In this document: positions 34,001 through 64,000 of the stretch, piece after piece
How positions within the stretch are numbered: the stretch's first letter is position 1
Layout: each line of letters begins with the position of its first letter
Assembly: GCF_910596095.1 (NCBI RefSeq)
Contig: NC_056548.1
Span: 10,441,151 to 10,505,150 of the forward strand
DNA: 64,000 nt
Origin: Thunnus maccoyii
Taxonomy: Eukaryota; Chordata; Actinopteri; Scombriformes; Scombridae
Reading direction: 5' to 3'
Program-made: the position numbers and the translations under genes
The notes under the pieces: generated by a model
Databases searched by the model: none
What the model was told of the DNA's origin: nothing
The model's input: only the letters and a program-made list of their open reading frames with translations

Positions 34001-37000
34001 ACTGCAGATAAAGTTGTTTTCTAATGCTAAGAAGAAGACATTAGGGTAGACAGCTCAGGGGAGGACAATAGAAGTTATCTGTTAGAAATATCAAGGTAAT
34101 TAGCTTTATTTTCCATAAACCACATGTTGAAACCTTGTGATGAAACTGAGACCGAAGTTAGAATTTTAGTCCTGTTTCTCTTGTGAAGCTGGGAGAAAGC
34201 TGGTGGCAGCCACCTATTTACCGGTTCTTCATTGTAGTGATTTGCTGTATATAAATGAATCAGCACAGTGTCCCCACATGCTGGACTATGCTTATCATAA
34301 AACCCTCATAAATCATTGTGCCTTATATTCCAGAGTTGGCTGGCCATGTCTGTTGAATAGTGTATTTTTTCATTTATAAAGTCAGTCTGGGCAATTTACA
34401 TTAACATCATATCTCTGCAAATGTAATTCACAGTTCATCTTCCAATCATTATCTCAGATCACAAGACATACAGTATATCTGCTGTCTGTCTCTAATGTAC
34501 AGATGGCAAAGAAAGCCTTCATGATTACTTAGAATAGTCTGCAAGGAAGAAATTTCAATTGATAAATCTGATGTTTCTGGCAGAATTCAAGACTCCAACA
34601 CTATTAAATGCCACAATTCTTAACTGTCAATTTGTATCTTACTATAAGCCATATTTTAGTATTATTATCTGTTTTAGTACTGTTATCTGATTTTGTATGG
34701 TTTTGTCTGAAACATTTTATGTCGCTGTCCTGGCCAGATCTCTCTTGCAAAATAGGTTTCCAATCTCATAAATACTTACCTGGTTATATATAAGTTAAAT
34801 AAACAGCAAATAAAATAATTGCACCTAAATATAGAAGTATTATCTGTCTGTGCCCCATCAGGAAAAAGCAGTGCCAAATATAATTAGAAACATCCCAATT
34901 CCCTTGATATGCCTCTATAACTCACTCATCTCAATGAGACATGCAAAACATCATTTCAGCTTTCCCTTCCTTCCTGTATAACACAGGAGCCTCATGTGAA
35001 GAGACTAGCGAGAGAGCTGCTGCAGACAGAGTACACACCGAAAACGATAAAAAAAATAAATCGGAAAGGTAGCAGGGATTTTGCTGTTTCAGTAAACAGT
35101 GTGGTGGAAGGGCTAACATGAGCAGTCAGGGACAGATTGAGGAGAATCTATTCTTGTTTGGCTGAGTCATAGGAAAAATGGCAGCAATGTATCACTATTT
35201 AATTTGTCTTTAAGCACTAACTGCACCTCCTGTGAGGCCCCCTAAAATGTAGAGCTGATACAGTGGTGTGATATAAGCGTTAATGATGTTATTTAACCAC
35301 GGGCCTCCTGACTGTACTCAGATCGATATCACACAACCTCCGCTTAATCGATCTGATCTATTTGAACAGCTCCAGGCAGGAAGGAGTGACAAAGCAGGAA
35401 CAATATGCAGGAGAAACACACTTTTTATCAGTGTTTCAACATGTGTGCATATGCTGAGGAGTTGTGTTAAGTGTCATACACCACCAGACTTCATTATCTT
35501 GTTATGTGGTTAGTATAATTAGTAGTACTGCAATCAGTGAGGCAAACAAAGCTTAACAACAAGTTGCAGCGTGTCAAGATGGTTGTATTGAGAGGAGAAA
35601 TATTACTAGACTTGGCCCGGAGAACCCGATCAAGACCTCAACCTGGATATCCTTGTGTGTCTGTGTGTGAGCAAATCTAGGTCAGGAGGTCCGGTTGGTG
35701 AATGAGTGAATGACGAGCAGCAGATCCTCATGAGTAAATAACAGAAAACACCTCAACTGGAGGACAAAGATAGAATCCACACTCGATTTGGAAGTTACGT
35801 CACCGTTTGCATATTTATTTCCACATTTTCAGATGAATCACGTGAAACCACCAACCTCACAATGACTCATGTGACTGGATTACGTCTGCATGTACGTGCA
35901 GTTTATAACGGGCAGTGGAGCGAATGTGAATACTATCCAAACACACACACATCTTTACATATTGGGACAAAAGCTTGGGCTGGTGGACGATTACATCAGT
36001 AGGCCAAAGCTAAATTAATGTGTGTGTGTTTCCATACAGGGTCCCAAGAGTGGACTCACACCACAGTAGATCTGGGCTGCCTTTACAAAGAAAATGAACA
36101 ACATCTGGATGTGGAAACTTCTACCCATTTCACCCAGTGGGGGCTTTAAGGGGGTAAAAGTGAGTATGTGATTTGAGTGGGTGTGTTTAAGGGTGCTAGA
36201 TATATAAAGGGAAACACCCAGAGTGTGTATGAGGAAGCATATGGTCATATGTAACATCAAGCATAAAGGTCCTGTTCAGTCTCAGGTGTGCTGTCACTTC
36301 TCTGGGCCCCCCAACACCAAAACACACACTTTAATGACACTGTGTTTTTAATATGGAAAATGACCTCAACTTGTAGAAACACGAGTCAAGAGGTGGCGGA
36401 GTCACATACATATACACACACACACACACACACTTCTCCTTATAGGTGTCACAGGTTTGGGTGAAGACAGACATATAGCCCATACGTGGACACAAACATC
36501 CATGAACACACACAGACATTTATGTGTTTACACCAACAAATACACACACGTGGACTTGGCACAAAGCTTGATTAGTTCTCTAAATGTAAAAATAAAGATT
36601 TAGTTTCATAGATACCAACTGAAAACAACTCTGCACAGTCATTTGCAGCAGATATAACAGTCAGACAGGCCTCATCTTACAGCCTGAGGCCGACAAATAT
36701 TATATCTACTGCAACAAGAGGGGACAGTCATTATTTCCATACAACATGAATAAAATATGTTAATGGCTAGAGGCTAAAATGATTGTGGCACTATATCACG
36801 TTTAGAAAAATAACCACTTTTACGACAACTTCACATCATCTTCCCTATGGGATCAATTAAATCTTTTTTTTTTTTAACCATACCACATGTATTAATAATT
36901 GTATATCTGTACCTTTCTGTTACAGTCTGTAATCTCGGATCTACGATGTCACAATTACCACTGGTCTAAAACAGCTGAAGCTCCATTCATAGTATATTGC

Positions 37001-37048
37001 AGCTGACGTGTTTGGCCTGATGTCACATCATCCACCGGACGTTAGATT

Positions 37049-39707
37049 CTACTGCACCACATCCTGACTGCCTGTTGATGACTCCTGAGTGTCTTCTCCG
37101 TTAATGGAGGGCAGCTCGCTCTGGATTTCATTAGCCGTTTGGGGCTCAGAAGCGACGTCATTGGTTGTCACGGTCTCGGGAGCTACTGCATTTGCTGTCT
37201 GAGACTCGCTTCCGCTGAGTTGTGAAGGTGGGGGAGTCGTTGCTGTTGTCACACTACCTGCGCCGTTGGTTATTGCAGCTGTCTCACTGAGTGTCAGTGT
37301 CTGGCTTGAAGCAGGAGGCTCAGCGGCCACTGTGGTGGTCCTGCTGGGTGCTGAGAGCTGAATTGTTGAGTGACTGTCTGAATCTGATGTACAGACATGA
37401 TCGAATGCTTGGTTGGTTTGGCTGTCAGTGGGGAAGGTGTTGTTGTTATTGTTGTTATTTGTCTGGTCAGATGGCCGTGTGGTCACGGAGGAATCTGTTG
37501 TTGCTTTCACAGTTCCGGGTGGTGGATTTGCTGTCCATGAGTCTTGGTCGAAGTCTGGAAGTTGGTGGATGAGTACGGGAATTGGAGTGACCTGATTTAA
37601 CCCCACAGGCTCATCGGCTACATGGTTGCTTGTTGATGGCTGATTGACTGCATTAGTAATTGCTGACTGCCAGTTATTGGAGCAGAGGACAGCTGGAATG
37701 CTGCAAGGGGAAACAAAATCATGAGTATGTCATTGAGACCAGATGTCCTGAGTTTTTTCCTACAAATTAGGGTCCGACATAACCGATGTTGGACCCTCTC
37801 CTTTTCATTCATTCATTACAGTTCAACTCCACGTCGGACAGGTGGCTCGCAGAAGCAGACAGAAGGAGCTTGGAGTGAACACGTGCACACAAACAAATGC
37901 CAATATGTTCTTTCTCTCACTGTTCTATCTTGACAAGTACATTTCTGCAGATCTCTCAGCATTGTCTCAGTTCTTGCTGTACTCAGTACTCGCTGAAATG
38001 TTATAATCACAGAGTGTGTTTACATCATTGCGAGTATCCCCGTTTTGAGTCTTATCCTGGTTTTGACCATATTTTGGACGTGGCGTTTACATGGAACATA
38101 AGAAACCGGGTTTTTAATGTCCCTGTTTCTATGACTCTAACAGTATCCAGGTTTCTGATGATCTGTGTCCAGTTGTGTCTTTATTCCTCAACATCTCAAC
38201 TGCTCATTTCTCTACCAATAAAGAATGTTCAGTAACCTGGATAAGAGGTTTATATGCAACGGTATTGTTTCTATTGGAGTACTCCAGGTAGCATGTCAAG
38301 GTTTCTCAAACCAGGACAAGGGCTAATCCAGGTTTCTGATACCAGGATAAAGTGTTTACATGTGCTACGCAAAATCGGGATACTCCAAAAACCTGATCAT
38401 AACCAGGATACTCGTGCGCATGTAAAAACACTCATAAATTCTGCTCTCTTCTCCCTATGTATTGCATACTCTTTGGCTTTACAGAAAATATGGAGAAACC
38501 TACATTTATACACCATACACCTAATTTTATATTTTGCAAATTTGTGTAATATATCAACATTACATATCCATAAATAAAGGAAAACAACCAAATCTAAACT
38601 TTATTGTTGTATGTATTATGTATACAATAAATAAATCACCTAAATTATGGGGGAAAAAAAAAGATTTATTTTCATTTTATGGCTGCTGGGCCAGTGAAAA
38701 TATACAAGGGGCCAGTAAAACTCTGATCGACTGGCCAAGTGGGCCAGTGGGGAAAAAATGCTACATTGGACACTGCAAGTACATCTCTTGTGGTTAAGTT
38801 GGGCATCTTCTTGCTAACAGAGATCTTTTGCCATTTGGGTTACAGATTCAAATAAAAAACACAGTGGATTGGAATACATTTTTAACTGTTTTTTGGCTTC
38901 TGGATTTACAAGAGACCTTTCTGTTTAAAACCGTTTTTAAATAATTTTTCCTCTTTCCTGAGCAAACAAGTAAAAACCCTGTGACCTTGATGAAAGCTCA
39001 TTAAAAGTGCATTTGGTAGTGCTGCCTGAAAAAGTTAAAACATCCATTTTCAATTAGATCAAAAAACTGAAGGCATAAAAAATTTAAACCCAGACCCATT
39101 ACCAAATAGCATAAAGAAGCAACGGGAGACTTCCATGCTTTATTTTAGCTCTATAAAGATTTTGTCTTTTGATGTTATAAAGCAGACTATACAGACCTGG
39201 CCAGCTGTTTCTGAAGCTCCTGTGCATGTTGGTTGCACTGGGCAAAGTAACAGGCCTGAGCCTCCACAAAGTCAGTCAGGCTCCGCATGTGGTTGGTCTG
39301 ATAAAAAAATAAATCATACAGAGTTTTGGCCCTAAATATTGAGCATTATAAAAAGCAGTAATAGCTACTCTAACAAAACATCAGAGACCAAAAAATAAAA
39401 ACACATAAATTATTGTTTTTAGCAGACTGATTGACAAACGACGGTATATAATTAATTGTGTTCATTTTCCAAACATTATCAAGTTTTGCTTTGACTGTGT
39501 GTATACAGCTCATGTTACAATAATTATAAAAAGAAAATGTTCCAGTACAATGATACACACGCTGTGAACAATATAACAGAATCTTTTTACTATCCAACTG
39601 TGTGTGTTTATACATACGTGAGTGTTGCTAATTCCTTCCAGAAGACGTCTTGTAATTTCTGACTGCCTATCGAACAAAGACTGGCAGATCCTCAGCTCTA
39701 TCTCTGC

Positions 39708-39782
<75 letters not shown>

Positions 39783-42411
39783 AGCAAACAGTCATCTTTA
39801 TGGTATTTTCTGAAAATGTTCCATTAGCAGAAACAAAATCCCGTTCCAAATCCCTGGAGTGCTTATCTAAATGAACCAAACAATCAAAACAAAGCTATTG
39901 TCTACACTAACAACAGAGTCATACTAAGTTTTATAACTTCTGACACTGTTAAAATAGGCTCCATGGGTGACCTTATGAGGAATAAAACATAAACATGAAC
40001 TCACCTGAGAGATTTCCTGAGCCCACATCTGATCGGAAGAAAGAGACAGAAGAGACTGACTTAGTGATAAACAAGAAGTGTTGAATTATGTCTGTCATTG
40101 TTCACAGCCCATCAGACAACCACTGACCTTTAACCATTTAACACGCAGGAAGCTGAACATGTAGGAGACATGAGCTATGTAGTCGTCTTCCAGCGGGTTT
40201 GCATTCAAGGACTGACAAAAAAACAGAAAAGAGCAGAAAAGTATGATGAGTAGATGAATATAGAAAAAAAGGATTTTGGTGTGTTTTAGCTTTGATCCAG
40301 GTCTGATTAATACTAAACACCGTCATTGTAACTCACTCTGGACTCTCGCTCGGCCTCGTGAGCTTTCCTCAGCCGGGTCTTGGCTATGTCCAAATCCAAA
40401 CGCTTATTCAGCAACATCCTGCGCTCATCCTATGAGCAAAGACACACATATTTGAAGAAAAAAAAAGGCTTAAGTATACAACTAATTTACTAACAAAAAA
40501 TGTGAATAAATGACAGAATAAAAATACACAAATCCAAAAAATAACATCATCAGTGCAACGAACATACAGACGTGTGTGTGTGTGTGTGTTACCTGCATGG
40601 CTTTGTATTCCCCCTCACTGAAACTCCGCAGAGGTGTGAGAAAGTGGATGTTAGCGCTTTGGACAAACTTTCTCTTTGCCTCGCCCACCTGCTTCTGAGC
40701 CTCTCCACACCTGAGCAGTGCAGTTCCTGAACCCAAAACAAACTTCAGTTTAAAAACAAGACAATATTTCAGCATGTCCATGTTAAAGACAAATAGCTTA
40801 CAAGACAGGTATGTGCAGATATTCCCCCCTTATTTTAGTGTGTATGTTTGTTATCTTTGAAGTTTTTATGGATGTGCGTGTAAAGTGTACTTCTTAGACC
40901 AACATTATCCATATCAATGTACACTCACCATAGGGTGTGTTGGACCCTATCTCCAATCCAGCCTGATACATTTGCTCTCCCAGCATCTCATGGTCATGAG
41001 GCCGAGGTGGGACACTCCAATCCAGGTATTCATACAGCCGGTCCTCTAACCGTGCTCCTACTCATCAGGGGCGAAAGAGCTTAATTTAGCTTCAAAAGGT
41101 TATCACTCATAAAACCAGGACAATACCACACAGTTTAACCTTGAGATGGTAGTTTGGAGTCAAAGCACGCCATTAACATTTTACTATACAAGGCTATTTA
41201 ACCTCCTTCATATCTGTAATATCCTACTAGGACATGTATGAAAACTAACATTCAATAAAATTAAAAAAGCCCTCGATTGTAAGAAGTCATAATCTTTAAA
41301 AACATCCTTGATGCTAACTGTAAGAGGTTATTATTTCTGGCAGCAGAATGGCCCCCCTTATATGATAGATTACAGACCACATCCACTCATGATTCCATTA
41401 GCTGAGGTAATTGGATTCAAACAGGCAAAATAATGACCGTTCCTTTTCATCCAACCAGACCAATTACAGTCAAAGCAAACTGAAGAAGAGACAAGGGATG
41501 TATTTGTTGTGGGAGGACAAATGAGAGCTGCAATATCGGGTCCCATAGGTAAAGACTGATAGCTATTATTCAGCGGCAATAATGATTATGGCTATTGGGA
41601 TATTGCTGAGAACAGGCTCTGGTTTGACGTAAATGTGAAGAATAAAAGGTACTCATGGAAACACGTTTGTCCAAATATTTATCTACCAACAGTGTGCAAG
41701 ACTACATGTGCATGTATCATATATAGGAAATGATAATCATATATATAAATGCTGGTTGTTGACTTCTCTCCAAGGTCAAGTATGGCAGATAAGTATCCAA
41801 AATAGACCTTTTCCCAATGTCTAGTGACAGGGGTGTATTAAAGTATGTAGGTCAGTGTAAGCATCAAACTGTATTTCTTCTGAATTTGTTGCACAATACA
41901 TCAACTAATTCTGACAAACACAGAATCAACATTTGTCTATGTTGAAATGAGACATTCAAAAGGAAGATATTTTAATGACAAGTCTCTTTTCAGGACCTAT
42001 AGACAACCGGTGAATGAATAAACAATTAACAGTCTCTCACCTGGGTTGGGCTGCAGGAAAACTTCAGTCTGAGAGATTATCTGGTCCGTCCAGGTCTTGG
42101 TTGCGTCTACCCGGCTGACGAGCTCCTCAAGAGTGGGTTCCAACTCTGTCCTGTCCGCCTGTCCAAGACTCTCCCCCGTGTACTGGAACGAAGATAAAGG
42201 ATGATATTAAAAGCTACAGCCACTTAAAAAACTAGTGATGTCATTAGGGTGTACATTCGCTAACCTACATTTCAGTGCTAAGCAGTTAACAGAGAATCCG
42301 ACATTAGCTAAACTCCAGTAAAAGCATTTATTTTTCGGATGGGTCCTCTTTTACCTGAACAGCCCGGTTGATGAACTGACCAGCATCCACAGCCAACCGC
42401 GTCAAATCCAT
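37049..42411 (-). CDS. Endophilin-B-like N-BAR protein lacking the SH3 domain
   Basis: Ten coding exons join in frame: 42355-42411, 42041-42182, 40929-41057, 40593-40726, 40337-40429, 40128-40211, 40005-40028, 39618-39707, 39197-39297 and 37049-37700 (501 codons). The start MDLTRLAVDAGQFINRAVQ matches the amphipathic helix of endophilin B1/B2. N-BAR blocks follow: QADRTELEPTLEELVSR, SQTEVFLQPNP, FLTPLRSFSEGEYK, LNKRLDLDIAKTRL and SEITRRLLEGISNTH. Such proteins bind and bend membranes at mitochondria, Golgi and autophagosomes. The family normally ends in an SH3 domain (human B1 is about 365 residues). Here residues 285-501 form a Ser/Thr/Pro/Asn-rich tail with an N7 run and no SH3. The gene is divergent from both B1 and B2, so I assign the family but not a paralogue. 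Confidence 0.85.
38012..38434. mobile_element. MITE with terminal inverted repeats in endophilin-like intron 9
   Basis: The left end (gagtgtgtttacatcattgcgagtatcc) and the reverse complement of the right end (tgagtgtttttacatgcgcacgagtatcc) align as imperfect inverted repeats. Internal words such as 'ccaggtttctgat' also recur. The ~420-bp element has no transposase frame. Confidence 0.65.
39711..39778. repeat. (CA)34 microsatellite abutting an exon 8 acceptor
   Basis: The 68-bp CA run begins one base past the TAG acceptor of endophilin-like exon 8 (minus strand). In the transcript the acceptor is therefore preceded by (UG)n in place of a polypyrimidine tract. Confidence 0.95.
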
Positions 42412-42641
42412 GACAACGTCCCCAAGGTCGCGCGCTGTCTTCAGCGGCCGTCCAACGGTCGGTTAACGGTCCAGCAGAACTGCGCTTGATGACCAACAAC
42501 AGCACGCTGACCTCGCCATAGCCTCTCAACTGCTAACCGCCACTCTCTTGTTTTAGCCAGCAGATTACGGTTACTGACCGTCTGAGCCCATGAAGACGGC
42601 GCAAGTGCACGCACCCTGTGTTGTTTGTTTATCCTTCAGCC

Positions 42642-42863
42642 ATGCCGAGCTCTCCTTCTGTCAATTTGGTTACTTCGGAGTCCGTGTCACCGATAAATCA
42701 ATCTCGGCTCGGCCATAGCGACCTTAACGGACGGTCGCCAAGAGAATGGTCACTTGTCGTTAGCAAGCGCTATATGGTTACCGTTATCCTATTTATCCTG
42801 TATGAGCGTCTATATAACTTCAAATACCGGGCATTTCGACAGCTAACTAGCTTCAATAGCTGA
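42642..42863 (+). CDS. Short divergent open reading frame, function unknown
   Basis: A 73-codon frame starts 230 bp from the endophilin-like ATG on the opposite strand, with a good Kozak context (GCCATG). Its product begins MPSSPSVNLVTSES and has one hydrophobic stretch (YMVTVILFILYERLY) near residue 45. It matches nothing I recognise. Divergent promoters often yield spurious short frames, so coding status is doubtful. It could be a small membrane protein or the first exon of an unrecognised transcript. Confidence 0.2.
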   Translation: MPSSPSVNLVTSESVSPINQSRLGHSDLNGRSPREWSLVVSKRYMVTVILFILYERLYNFKYRAFRQLTSFNS

Positions 42864-42910
42864 ATATGAATTTTGATAGCTGCCTTAAACTGTGTGTAAA
42901 GAAGCAGGCT

Positions 42911-42947
42911 ATATAAAGTTTAAACATAAATCTAGCTGATGACGTCA
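42911..42947 (-). promoter_or_regulatory. TATA-like box and perfect CRE upstream of the endophilin-like gene
   Basis: A full palindromic cAMP-response element, TGACGTCA, lies at 42940-42947 and a 'tatataa' word at about 42911-42918. Read on the minus strand, the CRE is upstream of the TATA-like word. An ETS-like 'acttccggt' follows at about 42977. The nearest minus-strand start codon is 500 bp away, so the link is inferred. Confidence 0.3.
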
Positions 42948-42949
42948 GA

Positions 42950-44002
42950 TACAAAATGAGACAGGTTGTCCAAGACTTCCGGTCGCAGGGAAAAAAAGCA
43001 AACTCTGCAAATATACTCCACTCAATGACTCAAACATAAGCAGAAACAAATAATTAACCTGCAGAAAGCACGAAACGTTCTGTCTTCAGAAATATGACTG
43101 GAGTTCCTTACCCAAGCAAAAGAAAAAAAGGAAAAAAAAGATGACATTTAGATAATGTGTGGAGCAGTTCACAGGTTATTGCACAGTCTGGTACAGTAAG
43201 TTTTGTAATGTTATTCCAGAGAGAGAAGCTCCACACCGATGGGAGGAGGATCCTGCTATGCTGCAGAATTTAAGAAGACAAAAGTCTCTTATGGACATCC
43301 TCAAAAATGTTCAGTATCCAGCCAGTATCGGATAGGAAAGCGCCTTGATTTGAATAAAGTAATAAGGCCCTTGGTTCTATCCGGAAGCAAGCTGCAATAG
43401 CAGCCATGCATTTACAAAAAGGAGAAAAGTAATGACAAAAAATACAGTGATTTTCTGAGTGTCTGAACTCATGACTGGACAAGAATCTTGTTCACATAAA
43501 GAAACTCCACGCCACTTTGCTTAATACTGGTAACTCGCACAGTCTTCTTCAGCCTCTTAGGGCTTCCATAAACAAACACTTGGCTCTCATTGGTGCTTGT
43601 GTGAAAAAGGTGAGCTGATTGGGCCACTGGGTGTGTGCAGAAACAGAGAGAGGGGATTAAACCAACCAGGTGACTGCTACAGTGACTCTAAGGAGGGTTA
43701 AGAGATTAGAGGACACACTTCTCACAAACACATTTACCTACAAATACAAATTTGCAAAACACACCCTTTATTACAAGAGAATGAACAGCAACAACAAAAA
43801 TATCATGTTTCCAGAAAACAGGAAACTTTAAACAGTGATGCAAATGGCAGAAGAGCTTTTAAAGAGCTTAAACAAGGAGCTTTTCAACAAACTCATAGGT
43901 GTAGGGAATGTTTTTGTGTTTTTACAAATTGTAAGTGCAAATATTTCTGACTTCTAAATGCTTGCCTTTCCTTTCCTTTCACTGTGTAAACTGAGGTATG
44001 TT
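42950..44002. other. Intergenic stretch between atr and the endophilin-like gene
   Basis: The two genes run head to tail on the minus strand with 1591 bp between the atr stop and the endophilin-like ATG. No coding exon is seen in it. It contains the atr 3' UTR with a poly(A) signal and some A-rich sequence. Confidence 0.6.
43767..43772 (-). terminator. atr: atr polyadenylation signal candidate (AATAAA)
   Basis: The minus strand reads AATAAA, 231 bp downstream of the atr stop codon. Confidence 0.5.
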
Positions 44003-63862
<19,860 letters not shown>

Positions 63863-64000
63863 TTTTATAACAACAAATGTCGTGTCGCTTTATGAATAAC
63901 TTGTTCAAAACACCATATCAAGGAAGATTTAACCAGCACACTTCTAGCCTGGGCACCAGCTGCCTGGCGATGTCAGGCTAGGAAACTTCTACATCTCCTG
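63863..64000 (-). promoter_or_regulatory. atr: Start of the atr 5' UTR / promoter region, cut by the window edge
   Basis: Only 138 bp upstream of the atr ATG are present. No TATA box is visible. A first upstream exon cannot be excluded. Confidence 0.3.

Larger units (their letters stand above)
30410..36950. other. Repeat-rich intergenic stretch without a functional gene
   Basis: It contains a duplicated repeat unit (30853-31099), a dead LINE reverse transcriptase (33380-34000) and small CA tracts. No functional coding exon is recognised. I also looked here on the minus strand for an SH3 exon for the endophilin-like gene and found none. Confidence 0.5.

Noticed and set aside
37291-37595. Plus-strand frames opposite the endophilin-like last exon
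   Set aside because: They are antisense shadows. The minus-strand frame is continuous with the N-BAR exons.
41370-41579. 69-codon minus frame in endophilin-like intron 2
   Set aside because: It has no splice sites placing it in the transcript, and the flanking exons join in phase without it.

Overview
The window looks like nuclear DNA of a teleost fish, most likely a percomorph. Coding sequence is split into short exons with GT-AG introns and lies in AT-rich non-coding DNA. (CA/GT)n microsatellites are dense. Several interspersed repeats resemble families common in spiny-rayed fishes. No bacterial, viral or organellar gene organisation is visible.

Layout from left to right. Positions 1-9979 contain no gene I can support; this is probably the start of a long intron. 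A CpG-rich minus-strand promoter and non-coding first exon sit at about 9.98-10.35 kb. They carry two CTCF-like sites and might be the 5' end of stag1, judged only from vertebrate gene order. From 10.35 to 21.4 kb there is intergenic DNA with decayed transposons, including a hAT-like element, a Tc1-like transposase remnant and a percomorph-type repeat. A plus-strand CpG promoter and untranslated exon at about 21.44-21.75 kb lead to slc35g2, whose whole coding sequence is one exon (25351-26712). On the minus strand at 28722-30270 lies the N-terminal half of a long pentraxin (ptx3-like) with no pentraxin-domain exon. From 30.4 to 36.9 kb there is repeat-rich intergenic DNA with a dead LINE reverse transcriptase.

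The right half is a minus-strand tandem of two genes. A ten-exon endophilin-B-like gene (37049-42411) encodes an N-BAR domain followed by a 217-residue Ser/Thr-rich tail in place of the family's SH3 domain. The complete atr checkpoint-kinase gene (44003-63862) has 48 coding exons, and I could join them in frame into 2605 codons, against 2644 residues in human ATR.

The genes do not form a functional cluster. ATR is a DNA-damage checkpoint kinase, the endophilin-like protein should bend membranes, the pentraxin would be secreted, and SLC35G2 is a multi-pass membrane protein. The most unusual observations are the SH3-less endophilin B, the pentraxin without its pentraxin domain, a TG-repeat splice acceptor in the endophilin gene, and a Tc1-type hairpin in the splice-acceptor region of atr exon 32.
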